DNA of 64,000 nt from Sulfurimonas sp. (GTDB lineage Bacteria > Campylobacterota > Campylobacteria > Campylobacterales > Sulfurimonadaceae), in the NCBI GenBank assembly GCA_028687935.1, contig JAQTZE010000001.1:279633-343632 (forward strand), given 5' to 3'. This document shows, in pieces, positions 54,825 through 63,521 of this stretch. The notes under the pieces are model-generated. The model saw nothing but the letters and a program-made list of their open reading frames with translations, made no database searches and had not been told where the DNA came from. The translations under genes and the position numbers were made by a program. Each line of letters starts with the position of its first letter. Within the stretch, counting starts at the first letter, position 1.

Positions 54825-55958
54825 ATGAACCGCAGAGATTTTTTAACTACAGCAACCCTTGCATCTGGAGCTTTGGCACTAGGAGCTTGCAATGACTCAA
54901 ACCGTCAAGCGATAGATCACTCAAAGCATCCTGCTGCTAAAGCTGATGAGACAAAAAGAGTCCATGTCAATAAGAATAAAAAAACAATCATCAAACTAGC
55001 AACAAGCTGGCCTGCACATTTTCCTATCATGGGAACAAATGTTGAGAAGTTCGCACAAAGAGTCAAAAATATAAGCGGCGGTTCTTTAGAGATAAAACTC
55101 TATCCTAAAAACACACTAGTCCCTGCTCTTGCCGTTTTTGACGCATGTTCAAGTGGACAAATCGATGCGTTTCACTCAGGACCTTACTACTGGAAAGGCA
55201 AAAACTCTGCGTTTTCTCTTTATAGCGGTATCCCTTTTGGCTTTACTTCTGAAGAGATAAACTCTTGGATGCTCTTTGGAGGTGGCCTTGATTTGTGGCG
55301 TGAGCAGTATGCAAAGTACAATCTGCACCCGTTTATGGGCGGTAACACAAACATACAAATGGGCGGCTGGTTTAGAAAACCTATCAAATCACTGGCAGAT
55401 ATGCAAGGTCTGAAGATGCGTATTCCAGGACTTGGTGGAGAAGTATTCGCAAAACTCGGTGTCAATCCTGTGCTTTTGCCTGCTGGAGAGATTTATACTT
55501 CCCTTGAGCGTGGTGTGATCGATGCGACTGAATGGGTCGGACCAGCACTTGATATGAAGATGGGCTTTTATAAAGTGGCTCCATATTACTACTCAGGTTG
55601 GCATGAACCAGGTTCTATTTTGGAACTTACTTTTAATAAACACGCTTTTGAAAAGCTCTCTTTTGAACATCAAGCTATTATCGAAGTTGCTTCGAGTGAG
55701 TTAAACTCAAATATGACTTATGAATTTCACGCAGAGAACATATTGGCACTCCAACAACTTCGTGCATTAAACGTAGAGATTTTACAATTGCCACAAGATG
55801 TCACAAACGCAGGAAAAGTGGCGCTCAAAGAGGTTATAGAAGAACTCAGTGCGCAAAATGAAGATTTTAAAAGAGTCTATGCTTCCATAAACAAACATCT
55901 TCAGCTCTCAAAAGAGTGGAGCGATACGAGTCTGCGCTATTTCCTAAACGCAAGGTAG
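54825..55958 (+). CDS. TRAP transporter substrate-binding protein (DctP family)
   Basis: 377 aa. The leader MNRRDFLTTATLASGALALGAC combines a twin-arginine motif (NRRDFL) and a lipobox, so it should be exported folded by Tat and lipidated. The mature part is DctP-like: KLATSWPAHFPIMG, LEIKLYPKNTLVPALAVFDACSSGQIDA, and the substrate Arg region KMRIPGLGGEVFAKLGV, followed by GVIDATEWVGP. Similar proteins bind carboxylic acids, including 2-oxo acids. No DctQ/DctM membrane gene is adjacent, so its partner must be elsewhere. Last gene of the mobB run. Confidence 0.92.
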   Translation: MNRRDFLTTATLASGALALGACNDSNRQAIDHSKHPAAKADETKRVHVNKNKKTIIKLATSWPAHFPIMGTNVEKFAQRVKNISGGSLEIKLYPKNTLVPALAVFDACSSGQIDAFHSGPYYWKGKNSAFSLYSGIPFGFTSEEINSWMLFGGGLDLWREQYAKYNLHPFMGGNTNIQMGGWFRKPIKSLADMQGLKMRIPGLGGEVFAKLGVNPVLLPAGEIYTSLERGVIDATEWVGPALDMKMGFYKVAPYYYSGWHEPGSILELTFNKHAFEKLSFEHQAIIEVASSELNSNMTYEFHAENILALQQLRALNVEILQLPQDVTNAGKVALKEVIEELSAQNEDFKRVYASINKHLQLSKEWSDTSLRYFLNAR

Positions 55959-55964
55959 CATTTT

Positions 55965-56642
55965 TTAGAGATGTATCGATTTTAGAACTTTTCTGAGCTC
56001 TTTTGAGTAAGGAAGAAATCTCTCTACATGTGCATGAAAATCTTTTGAGTGGTTCATATACACTAAATGCGCAAGCTCATGAACCACAACATAATCTATC
56101 AACTCTTTTTTTACCTTTATTAATTGTGTGTTAAGTGTGATGATTTTTTTCGAATCACAGCTTCCCCACTTGCCTTTAAACTTTTTAAAAACAAGAGCGC
56201 GATATTCAAGTCCCATCATCTGGGCAAAATACTCTACTCTTTTTGGCAAATATTCCTGTGCACATTCAAGATAAAAAAGATCATAAGATTTTTGTATTTT
56301 CAGGGCTGCGTTTATAGGTATATTTTCTAGTTTTTCTCTTAATTGTCTCGCCTCATCACTATCAATACTATAGATCTCGCCAAAGAGTAGCACTTCATCT
56401 TCAAAATTTATCTCTTTTGGTTTTGTCTTTTGAAATTTGAGTATCTGCTTACGCATCCAAGATTCTCGGCTTTTGAGGAGTTCATCTATATATTTTTGAG
56501 AGACTTTTGGGGTTTTGAGAACTATTTTTGCACCCTGAGCTGCGTTTGGCTCATAATTTGGTTTGATGCTTATGTAGCTGTGCTTGAGCTTCGGATTTAA
56601 ACTATGTTCAATCCTAAGCTCTTTGAAAAAAATTTCATTCAT
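55965..56642 (-). CDS. YgjP-type (SprT/WLM-like) zinc metallopeptidase
   Basis: 225 aa. Zinc motif VVHELAHLVYMNHSKDFHAHVE (HExxH plus a downstream His), and KFKGKWGSCDSKKIITLN before it, the pattern of the YgjP/DUF45 family. The N-terminal half is charged and includes YFKELRIEHS and RESWMRKQILKFQ. Predicted cytoplasmic. These proteins often neighbour restriction systems, but here it overlaps queC by 8 bp. Substrate unknown. Confidence 0.88.
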   Translation of the reverse strand: MNEIFFKELRIEHSLNPKLKHSYISIKPNYEPNAAQGAKIVLKTPKVSQKYIDELLKSRESWMRKQILKFQKTKPKEINFEDEVLLFGEIYSIDSDEARQLREKLENIPINAALKIQKSYDLFYLECAQEYLPKRVEYFAQMMGLEYRALVFKKFKGKWGSCDSKKIITLNTQLIKVKKELIDYVVVHELAHLVYMNHSKDFHAHVERFLPYSKELRKVLKSIHL

Positions 56643-57315
56643 ACTCTATGGGATCTTGAGTTTTTGCGAGCGCAAATCCACCCAGTCTGAGTCTACAGCT
56701 ATCACAGACACCACAAGCTTTCTCTTCATTTTTATAACAGCTCCAGGTGAGCTCAAGAGGCACATGCAGTTCAAGTGCTTTTTGCACTATCTGAGATTTT
56801 TTCAGATGCACAAGCGGCATCGCAATCTCTATCTGCGTTTCATCTTTTGTACCGAGGTTGATACTCTGCTGCATACTTGCGATATAAGATTCCCTGCAAT
56901 CAGGATAACCGCTACTATCTTCTTCGACAACACCGATAGAGATAACACTTGCACCCTCTTTTTCAGCAATTGCCGCTGCCATACTCAAAAATATACCATT
57001 TCTAAAGGGCACATACGTTACAGGGACACCCTCTTCTATGCCACCTACAGGTACATCTATAGTGCTATCTGTTAGCGCAGAAGCTCCAAGCTGTTTAAAA
57101 AAACTCAGATCTAAAACATATTTTGTCTCTATCGCAAGTTCTTTACATATCGCCTCAAAACACGCAAGCTCTTTTGTCTGTGTTCTTTGATCATAATTAA
57201 AATGCACCGCTAATAGCTCATAACCTGCTTCACGCATCATAAACGCAGCCAAAGTTGAGTCCATGCCTCCGCTCATAACGCAGAGTGCTTTTTTCTTTTT
57301 TTCTTCTCTATTCAT
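56635..57315 (-). CDS. queC: 7-cyano-7-deazaguanine synthase
   Basis: 226 aa. Converts carboxy-deazaguanine to preQ0 with ATP and ammonia, for queuosine. PP-loop VMSGGMDSTLAAFMM (Met replaces the more common Leu), VPFRNGIFLSMAAAIAEKEG, and the zinc site WSCYKNEEKACGVCDSCRLR. The conserved Asp in YPDCRESYIA is present. First gene of a leftward pair with the metallopeptidase, divergent from ybeY across 56 bp. Confidence 0.95.
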   Translation of the reverse strand: MNREEKKKKALCVMSGGMDSTLAAFMMREAGYELLAVHFNYDQRTQTKELACFEAICKELAIETKYVLDLSFFKQLGASALTDSTIDVPVGGIEEGVPVTYVPFRNGIFLSMAAAIAEKEGASVISIGVVEEDSSGYPDCRESYIASMQQSINLGTKDETQIEIAMPLVHLKKSQIVQKALELHVPLELTWSCYKNEEKACGVCDSCRLRLGGFALAKTQDPIEYE

Positions 57316-57358
57316 AATAGGATTTTAGCATATTTTCAAAAATATAGCTCCCATTCGA

Positions 57359-57364
57359 TATAAT
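57359..57364 (+). promoter_or_regulatory. -10 box directly upstream of ybeY (leaderless)
   Basis: TATAAT in CGATATAATTGCGTTTATG ends seven bases before the ATG at 57372, so a start at the usual 6-8 nt downstream would fall on or next to the A of ATG. No SD is present. A leaderless mRNA is implied. Confidence 0.55.
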
Positions 57365-57371
57365 TGCGTTT

Positions 57372-57794
57372 ATGATTGAACTAGATAACAGAACTTCACT
57401 TGAAGTCAACGAAACCCTTTTAGAAACCATTGCAAAGCATCTTACAAAAAAAGATATTGAGCTCGTTATCACTACCAATGAAGAGATTCAAGAGATAAAT
57501 AAAGAGTTTAGAGGTATCGACAAAGATACAGATGTACTGAGTTTTCCTTTTGTAGATATGCCTATGTCTACGCTACTTGGAAGTATTGTCATCTCAATCA
57601 CACATGTAGAGGAAAAGTCCAAGGAGCTCTCTCACAGTTGCGATGATGAACTTGCCCTGCTTTTTATCCATGGAATGCTCCATCTACTTGGATATGATCA
57701 TGAAGTAGACAAAGGAGAGATGCGCGAAAAAGAGGCTGCGCTCATCCATACATTCCATCTCCCCCAAAGCCTTATTATACGTACACAAGGATAA
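57372..57794 (+). CDS. ybeY: Endoribonuclease YbeY
   Basis: 140 aa. Single-strand endoribonuclease in 16S rRNA 3' processing and ribosome quality control. Zinc motif HGMLHLLGYDHEVD (H3xH5xH) and the family pattern INKEFRGIDKDTDVLSFPF. No SD and a TATAAT only 7 bp away suggest leaderless translation. The CaCA exchanger gene starts 3 bp behind it. Confidence 0.95.
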   Translation: MIELDNRTSLEVNETLLETIAKHLTKKDIELVITTNEEIQEINKEFRGIDKDTDVLSFPFVDMPMSTLLGSIVISITHVEEKSKELSHSCDDELALLFIHGMLHLLGYDHEVDKGEMREKEAALIHTFHLPQSLIIRTQG

Positions 57795-57796
57795 AA

Positions 57797-58726
57797 ATGG
57801 ATTTTTTAATATTTATAGCCGCTATGTCAGCTTTGGTTTATGGAGCTGATTTCATCATCAAAGAGTCAGAACGTATAGCACTTCACTACAATATCTCTCA
57901 ATTTGTTATCGGTGCGACACTCGTTGCGTTTGGAACTTCACTGCCTGAAATGGCTGCATCTTTGATGGCAGCAGGACATGGAAAAACTGATATGGCAATA
58001 GCAAATGTAGTAGGAAGCGTGACATTTAATATCGTTCTCATTTTAGGTTTAGTCTTTATAATCGCTAAAAATATGAATCCAAAAAGAGATCTTTTTGCAC
58101 TCGATAGCGCTTGGGTTGTCGTTCCTGTAGTATTATTTTTGATTATGATTCAAGATGGTGTTATCAGCAGATTTGATGGCGTTTTATTTTTACTGCTTAT
58201 GGTTTCTTATCTTCTATTTTTGTTTAAAAACGCAAAAGGAGATCTTGATGGTGAGATTGATGAAGAACTCTTAGTAGAAAAATTCAATTGGCTAAAAACA
58301 GTAGCTCTCCTGCTAGTCGGTTTTGCTTTTGTTATCGGCGGCGCACACTTCGTTGTAGAGAGCGGTTCAAATATTGCAAGAGAATTTGGTGTGAGCGAAT
58401 GGATCATCGGTCTTTTTATGATTTCACTCGGTACATCTTTGCCAGAACTTGTAGTCTCTTTAGTAGCCATTAGAAAAGGAAACGCAGATATGAGTATCGG
58501 GAATATCATCGGCTCAAATGTTGCAAATTTTTCTATGGTTTTAGGTTCTGCATCTTTACTTATGCCTCTGAGCATAGATCTTGTAGCAACAAAATTTGAT
58601 ATTTTTATTATGGTAGCAGCGTCGGTGACCCTACTCTTTATCTTAGCGAATAAACTTTATTCAAAAGCAGGCGGAATATTTTTACTCACAATTTTGGCAC
58701 TCTTTGTACAAAACTATCTCGTTTAA
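57797..58726 (+). CDS. CaCA-family calcium/sodium antiporter (YrbG-like)
   Basis: 309 aa with about ten membrane spans. The two inverted alpha repeats contain the ion-binding signatures GTSLPEMAASLMAAGHGKTDMA with NVVGSVTFN and GTSLPELVVSLVA with GNIIGSNVAN. A short acidic cytoplasmic loop (DGEIDEELLVEKFN) lies in the middle. Exchanges Na+ or H+ for Ca2+. The stop TAA at 58724-58726 overlaps the stop of the convergent mrdA; both use the palindrome TTAA. Confidence 0.93.
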   Translation: MDFLIFIAAMSALVYGADFIIKESERIALHYNISQFVIGATLVAFGTSLPEMAASLMAAGHGKTDMAIANVVGSVTFNIVLILGLVFIIAKNMNPKRDLFALDSAWVVVPVVLFLIMIQDGVISRFDGVLFLLLMVSYLLFLFKNAKGDLDGEIDEELLVEKFNWLKTVALLLVGFAFVIGGAHFVVESGSNIAREFGVSEWIIGLFMISLGTSLPELVVSLVAIRKGNADMSIGNIIGSNVANFSMVLGSASLLMPLSIDLVATKFDIFIMVAASVTLLFILANKLYSKAGGIFLLTILALFVQNYLV

Positions 58727-60531
58727 CGTTTCGTTTTAGTTTTCTCCTCTTGTATATAATCAAGTTCTAAAAGCTTGTTAAATATACTTGAGACCATATC
58801 TCCTGCCGCTGCACCACCATGCCCTCCATGCTCTACCAAGACTGATACAACATATTGAGGATTTTTATAAGGTCCATAGGTTGTAAACCAAGCATGTGAT
58901 CTACTGTAGTAGTCCATCTCATGTTCAAGTTGTCTTTTCTTGATGTCTTGCTTGATCGCTACAACTTGCGCTGTTCCTGTCTTTCCAGCAAGGATAACTT
59001 TAGACTTCTTTACATAATTGACAGCTGTTCCACCCGGCATATTACACACCTCAAACATCGCTCTTTGTATCTTTGGAAGTTTTTTGAGTTCCTCTTCTGT
59101 GAGGACATCATGAGGCTGAGGCGCATATACAGTATCTCCTATCTTCTTTGCAAAATGAGGCACTGGAAGTTTTCCCGTAGCCATAAGTGCCGTGTATTGC
59201 GCTATTTGCATAGGTGTGGTAAGAAAATCCCCTTGACCTATTGAGGTATTGATTGTCTCACCAATATTCCATGAGCGATTATATTTTTTTCTCTTCCATT
59301 CACGTGATGGAACCACTCCGATAAACTCATTTGGAAGATCCACTCCTGTTTTTTGACCAAGGCCATAACGAGTCAGACCTTCACTCATCTTTTCATTCCC
59401 TACAATCAAACTTCCCTTGTAGAAGAAATCATCGCAACTCTCACGGATAGCCTTATTAATCTCCGTTTTGCCATGTCCATGCGTTTTCCAACATCTAAAA
59501 ACGCGGCCACCCAAAGGAAGATTAGCCTCACAATTTACACTCCATTTTTCATCGAGTTCTGTTGTAATATAGAGCAGTCCTAAACCCGTTTTGATAGTAG
59601 AACCTGGAGGATAGAGACCATTTACAAGTTTATTAGTAAAGGGATGTTCTAAACTTGCAGAGAGTTCAGAGTACATATTTTGAGACATTCCTGAGACAAA
59701 TATATTGAGATCGTATTCAGGGTAACTACTTGCAGCAAGTATAGAACCATTTACATCCATCACAATAACGGATCCTGACTGTCCTGCAAAAAGTCCTGAG
59801 ATATATTTTTGTAACTCAATATCTATATTGAGTATGAGTTTTTTATCTTCTATGGCACTCTTATAAGAGAGTTCTTCTATCTCTTTGTTATTTGCATTTA
59901 CTTTAATCTCTCTGCGCCCTTCTTCACCCTGAAGATATCCGTTGTAATATTTTTCTAAACCACTTTTACCCGTGTAGCCAATCAATTCAAGTGAACTATC
60001 TTCGTCTATATCTTTTTGGTTTGCACGCGCAACATAGCCGATAATATGTGCAGCAATATCACTATAAGGATAAAATCTTTTTGGAGAAGGAACAATATTG
60101 ACATTATCACGCAGATTTAAGATGGCGTAGACAGGAATAATATCTCCATACTCTATAAAACTGACAACCTCAATAAAAGAATGGTTGTAATAAGAATCTA
60201 CTTTTTTATAGTTTTTAATGATCGATTCACGATCAAGTTGTGGCAGAAGTTTCAGTAATAGATCTAACTCTTCATTAAAACTATCTATATTTGCATCAGA
60301 CATCAAATGTGGTTTGAGTTCGATTTTAAATCCAAGTTTATTGATAGCGATAGGTAGATTATTTCTATCAAGGATTTCACCTCGAACTGGAGCTATTTTT
60401 TCACTCTTAATAGTATTGTTTTGTGAGAGTTTGTCATAGTAGGTGTTAGATTCTACTGCAAGATAAAAAACGCGTCCGATAAGTGCGAGCCAGATTATAG
60501 AAAAGAGCGCAACTATAAATTTTATTTTCAT
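58723..60531 (-). CDS. mrdA: Penicillin-binding protein 2 (peptidoglycan transpeptidase)
   Basis: 602 aa, class B PBP of the elongasome. N-terminal membrane span (FIVALFSIIWLALIGRVFYLA); pedestal domain with RGEILDRNNLPIAIN; transpeptidase motifs SxxK in PPGSTIKTG, the second motif near RESCDDFFYK, and KTGTAQ. Overlaps the upstream MreD-like gene by 4 bp. In rod or helical cells it works with RodA and MreBCD. Confidence 0.95.
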   Translation of the reverse strand: MKIKFIVALFSIIWLALIGRVFYLAVESNTYYDKLSQNNTIKSEKIAPVRGEILDRNNLPIAINKLGFKIELKPHLMSDANIDSFNEELDLLLKLLPQLDRESIIKNYKKVDSYYNHSFIEVVSFIEYGDIIPVYAILNLRDNVNIVPSPKRFYPYSDIAAHIIGYVARANQKDIDEDSSLELIGYTGKSGLEKYYNGYLQGEEGRREIKVNANNKEIEELSYKSAIEDKKLILNIDIELQKYISGLFAGQSGSVIVMDVNGSILAASSYPEYDLNIFVSGMSQNMYSELSASLEHPFTNKLVNGLYPPGSTIKTGLGLLYITTELDEKWSVNCEANLPLGGRVFRCWKTHGHGKTEINKAIRESCDDFFYKGSLIVGNEKMSEGLTRYGLGQKTGVDLPNEFIGVVPSREWKRKKYNRSWNIGETINTSIGQGDFLTTPMQIAQYTALMATGKLPVPHFAKKIGDTVYAPQPHDVLTEEELKKLPKIQRAMFEVCNMPGGTAVNYVKKSKVILAGKTGTAQVVAIKQDIKKRQLEHEMDYYSRSHAWFTTYGPYKNPQYVVSVLVEHGGHGGAAAGDMVSSIFNKLLELDYIQEEKTKTKR

Positions 60532-60980
60532 AACATACTCACTAAAAAGAATTCAATTACTATATAGTAAATTATATAGTTGCTCAGTAAAGGCTCCTCA
60601 AGATCAAAAGCACTCGAAACAAGAAGAGAAAAAAGATAAAAACCTACATAAGCGAGCAAAATATAGGTGAAACGAATACAAGCTTCGCATCCAAAATTTT
60701 TCACAATCTTAGGTATAACGAATTTGTATATAAGTGAAAAATAGACAATGGAACTAAATGCAAGATACCCTTTGTCCGCTTCATAAACCATCAAACAAAA
60801 CGCAATAGTAAAAACAAAAAGAGCATCATCCTGCTTTACTTTATGCATAAAAAGTACAAATAAAACACCAAATAATGGAGGTAAAATAAGATATATATTG
60901 CTAATGCTTTCGTATATAATAAAAAATATTATATACGAAGCAAGGGCTAGAGGTTTTTGATTAAAGATACTTCGTTGCAT
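60528..60980 (-). CDS. Small integral membrane protein (MreD-like position)
   Basis: 150 aa with about five hydrophobic spans (ALASYIIFFIIYESISNIYLILPPLFGVLFVLFM, LFVFTIAFCLMVYEA, FTYILLAYVGFYLFSLLVSSAF, LLSNYIIYYIVIEFFLVSML). No sequence motif. Its place right before PBP2 and its topology suggest an MreD analogue, an inference. Start overlaps the GNAT gene by 34 bp, which is long; a later start is possible. Its 3' part contains a 23-nt sequence identical to the secA promoter palindrome. Confidence 0.8.
   Translation of the reverse strand: MQRSIFNQKPLALASYIIFFIIYESISNIYLILPPLFGVLFVLFMHKVKQDDALFVFTIAFCLMVYEADKGYLAFSSIVYFSLIYKFVIPKIVKNFGCEACIRFTYILLAYVGFYLFSLLVSSAFDLEEPLLSNYIIYYIVIEFFLVSML
60558..60580 (-). 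repeat. Second copy of the secA promoter palindrome
   Basis: On the minus strand ACTATATAATTTACTATATAGTA, identical over 23 nt to 24150-24172 plus. Here it is inside codons for Tyr-Ile-Ile-Tyr-Tyr-Ile-Val of the membrane protein. It could act as an internal promoter for mrdA, 26 bp downstream, or be coincidence. Confidence 0.5.
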
Positions 60981-61408
60981 ACAGGAAAGTGTTTACACTT
61001 GATACAGTCAGCCCAAATTTTATGTTCTGGAAGAGACTCTTTTGGGATCTCAATAAATCCCAATCGCTCAAAGAAACCTTGTCGATAGGTAAGCGTGAGC
61101 ACTCTTTGCAATCCAAGCGCACTTGCTTCTTCAATACATCTATTAACAAGTTGTTCGCCTATTTTCTGACCTCTAAGACTCTCTTTAACTATCAAAGAGC
61201 GCACTTCTGCAAGCTCTGAAGTATGTACATGGAGTGCACAAAAACCGACAAGCTCACCCTCAAGATATGCTAGAGTATAAGATCTGATATTTGTAGCAAT
61301 TTCATCCTCACTGCGCGCGAGTATGATTCCTGATTCTACTTCAGGAGCAACAAGATCTTGCATCATTTTAATATTACTGAGATTTGCTTTTTTGAGTTCA
61401 ATCTTCAT
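60947..61408 (-). CDS. GNAT acetyltransferase (ArgA-like N-acetylglutamate synthase candidate)
   Basis: 153 aa. GNAT fold with acetyl-CoA-binding VRSLIVKESLRGQKIGEQLVNRCIEEA and a FFERLGFIEIPKESLPEHKIW stretch typical of short ArgA-type acetyltransferases; the C-terminal CIKCKHFPVCNE is also seen in them. If correct, it starts arginine synthesis by acetylating glutamate. Overlaps engB by 11 bp. Substrate is inferred from family resemblance. Confidence 0.78.
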   Translation of the reverse strand: MKIELKKANLSNIKMMQDLVAPEVESGIILARSEDEIATNIRSYTLAYLEGELVGFCALHVHTSELAEVRSLIVKESLRGQKIGEQLVNRCIEEASALGLQRVLTLTYRQGFFERLGFIEIPKESLPEHKIWADCIKCKHFPVCNEVSLIKNL

Positions 61409-62033
61409 CTATTTCACCATTGTCACTATTTTCACTATTGAGCATCTCATAAACAGTCTGTATAGCTTTACTTAAACCGCGTTTTTTAGAGCTTGAGACC
61501 ATAAGCGCATGAGGAAATTCTCTACGCAATGCACTCTGCTCTTTTTGGTTTAGCTTATCAACTTTTGTAAATATCTGTAAAATAGATTGATTTTCTCGAC
61601 AATTTTCTAATAAAAATTCTGTTACAGATCTGTCAATATCCAAATCTGGATGTCTTGAGTCGATTAGATGGATAAAAAGTTTGATCTGTTCACGTTGTGC
61701 AATATAATCCGTAAGATTTTTCTCCCAGTCACTTTTGATAGACTTAGAGACTTTGGCATATCCAAAACCAGGTAAATCCACAAATTTTGCATAACTTTTT
61801 TCTTCTGTATCTCTATTAATAAATGTCACGTCAAAATAGTTTATAAGACGTGTTTTTCCTGGAGTTGAAGAGACTTTTGCCAAGCCTTTATGATTTGTAA
61901 ACGCATTTAAAAGTGAACTCTTGCCCACATTGGAGCGAGCCATAAAAACAACTTCATTCTGTTCAAGAGACTCAGGAGCACTCTGCACATTTGGAGCTGA
62001 AGTGATAAATGTTGATTCTACGATTTCGACCAT
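61398..62033 (-). CDS. engB: Ribosome-biogenesis GTPase YsxC/EngB
   Basis: 211 aa. G1 ARSNVGKSSLLNAF, G2 SSTPGKTRLINYF, G3 DLPGFGYAKVS, G4 FTKVDKLNQ, G5 near VSSSKKRGL. Assists 50S assembly. Acidic C-terminal tail (NSENSDNGEIDED). Separated from lptA by two bases; same order as the C. jejuni block. Confidence 0.95.
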   Translation of the reverse strand: MVEIVESTFITSAPNVQSAPESLEQNEVVFMARSNVGKSSLLNAFTNHKGLAKVSSTPGKTRLINYFDVTFINRDTEEKSYAKFVDLPGFGYAKVSKSIKSDWEKNLTDYIAQREQIKLFIHLIDSRHPDLDIDRSVTEFLLENCRENQSILQIFTKVDKLNQKEQSALRREFPHALMVSSSKKRGLSKAIQTVYEMLNSENSDNGEIDED

Positions 62034-62035
62034 AA

Positions 62036-62509
62036 TTATTCTCCCTCTTCTTCTTGATTTTGCACATTAAAGATCATGACCACAGGACCATCTTTCTTTC
62101 CTTTTGCATGTGCTTTGCCTTCTGTTGCTTTAAGCACCACTTCATCACCGATGATCTCTTTATTTTCATCAAGCTGTTTGAGATGCACATTTTTATAAAA
62201 ATAGTACTCTTTCTTTTCTGGAAGATAGAGCACTTTTTGCGCAACTCCTTTATAGATTGAACCACTTTTTGTCTCGATGTAGAATGAGACATCACCAACG
62301 GCTACAAACTTCAGAGGCTTATGATTGGCATCTGTATATACTGTCACTTCTGTTGCGTTTAGCTCGTCATTAGCTTTGATAACATTAACACTACCTGTAA
62401 AAATAGAAATGCCAGACTTCTCATCTGCTGAAAATGAATCCGCTTTTATCTTTAATTCTTGCGAATAGAGTGATAGTGCTAAAAAAAATGTTACATATAT
62501 TATACGCAT
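62036..62509 (-). CDS. lptA: LPS transport periplasmic protein LptA
   Basis: 157 aa. Signal peptide (RIIYVTFFLALSLYS) followed by the OstA/LptA beta-jellyroll (KADSFSADEKSGISIFTGSVNVIKANDELNATEVTVY). It bridges LptC and LptD in moving LPS across the periplasm. Start overlaps the lptC stop by one base. Matches the lipid A genes lpxD and kdsC in this window. Confidence 0.92.
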   Translation of the reverse strand: MRIIYVTFFLALSLYSQELKIKADSFSADEKSGISIFTGSVNVIKANDELNATEVTVYTDANHKPLKFVAVGDVSFYIETKSGSIYKGVAQKVLYLPEKKEYYFYKNVHLKQLDENKEIIGDEVVLKATEGKAHAKGKKDGPVVMIFNVQNQEEEGE

Positions 62510-63036
62510 TATAATTTTTCCTCTTTGAGTTGATATACTATATTTACTTTTGTCGATTCTAATTTCTTATCTTCACTTTGATATTTCAAAGAAGTGCCTT
62601 TCATGCTACTTTTTCCCATAAACGCCGTATAATCAGTTGGTGAAGAAGCAACTTTGGCAATTCTGTCATAATTAGCTTTTTGAGTTTTAAAAACTAAACC
62701 GTCTTCTCTATTATAGACAATATTGCCACTTAAATTGACAATATTATCTTTATATATTCCACTATCTGCGAGCATCGTAGCTCTATATTTTTTTGCATTG
62801 TCTGTATAGTCGATCTTTGCAACCACATAACGATCATCAAATCTCAGAGCACTCTCACCGTGCATCAATGTCGTTATACCTACCGTGTCAAGTTCATAAA
62901 GCGTAAATGTTTGAATATCAAGCAGCGGTGTCTCTACAAAATCCTGCGTTTTAATATTTAAAGGTTTAAAGAGTGTGAAAATCATCGTTAAACCGATAAA
63001 AATCAGAATAAAAAAACCGTTTATATTCATATCCAC
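62509..63036 (-). CDS. lptC: LPS export inner-membrane protein LptC
   Basis: 175 aa. One N-terminal membrane span (NGFFILIFIGLTMIFTLFK) and a periplasmic beta-jellyroll (IQTFTLYELDTVGITTLMHGESALRF, GIYKDNIVNLSGNIVYNREDG, TDYTAFMGKSS). It hands LPS from LptBFG to LptA. Low sequence conservation is normal for the family; the neighbours lptA and kdsC make the call firm. Overlaps kdsC by 10 bp. Confidence 0.9.
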   Translation of the reverse strand: MDMNINGFFILIFIGLTMIFTLFKPLNIKTQDFVETPLLDIQTFTLYELDTVGITTLMHGESALRFDDRYVVAKIDYTDNAKKYRATMLADSGIYKDNIVNLSGNIVYNREDGLVFKTQKANYDRIAKVASSPTDYTAFMGKSSMKGTSLKYQSEDKKLESTKVNIVYQLKEEKL

Positions 63037-63521
63037 AAAGCCATAAACTCTTTTTTCTGACCATTGGAAGCGATAAGAATATCTACCATCTCTCTCACTG
63101 CACCATCACCACCATTCTTACTCAAAATAGTATCAACTATCTCTTTGATTTCAGTGACTCCATTTTGAGGTGTAAAACTTTGTGCAACAGACTGGAGCAT
63201 CTTAAAATCATTAAGATCATCTCCAATCGCTGCAACTTGACTTGATTCAAGAGACAATGACGCTAAAAGATCTTTTAATATTACATCTTTATTTTTGATA
63301 CCTTGAAAAAGATGTTGCACACCAAGTTCTTTGGCACGTTTAGAAACAATTCCTGATTTTCTACCTGTGATAATCGCAACTTCATTTCCAAGACGTATCC
63401 ATGAAGTGATTGCAAGACCATCCTTTACATTAAAATGCTTTATCTCATCACCATTTTCCGAATAAACTATACTTCCATCGGTAAGACAGCCATCTACATC
63501 CAAAACAAGAAGTTTGATCAT
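63027..63521 (-). CDS. kdsC: 3-deoxy-D-manno-octulosonate 8-phosphate phosphatase
   Basis: 164 aa, HAD phosphatase without a cap domain. Motif I LLVLDVDGCLTDGSIVY, motif II AIITGRKSG, Lys in FQGIKNKD, motif IV IGDDLNDFKML. Releases phosphate from KDO8P to give KDO for LPS core. Overlaps hisB by 4 bp. Confidence 0.95.
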   Translation of the reverse strand: MIKLLVLDVDGCLTDGSIVYSENGDEIKHFNVKDGLAITSWIRLGNEVAIITGRKSGIVSKRAKELGVQHLFQGIKNKDVILKDLLASLSLESSQVAAIGDDLNDFKMLQSVAQSFTPQNGVTEIKEIVDTILSKNGGDGAVREMVDILIASNGQKKEFMALWI

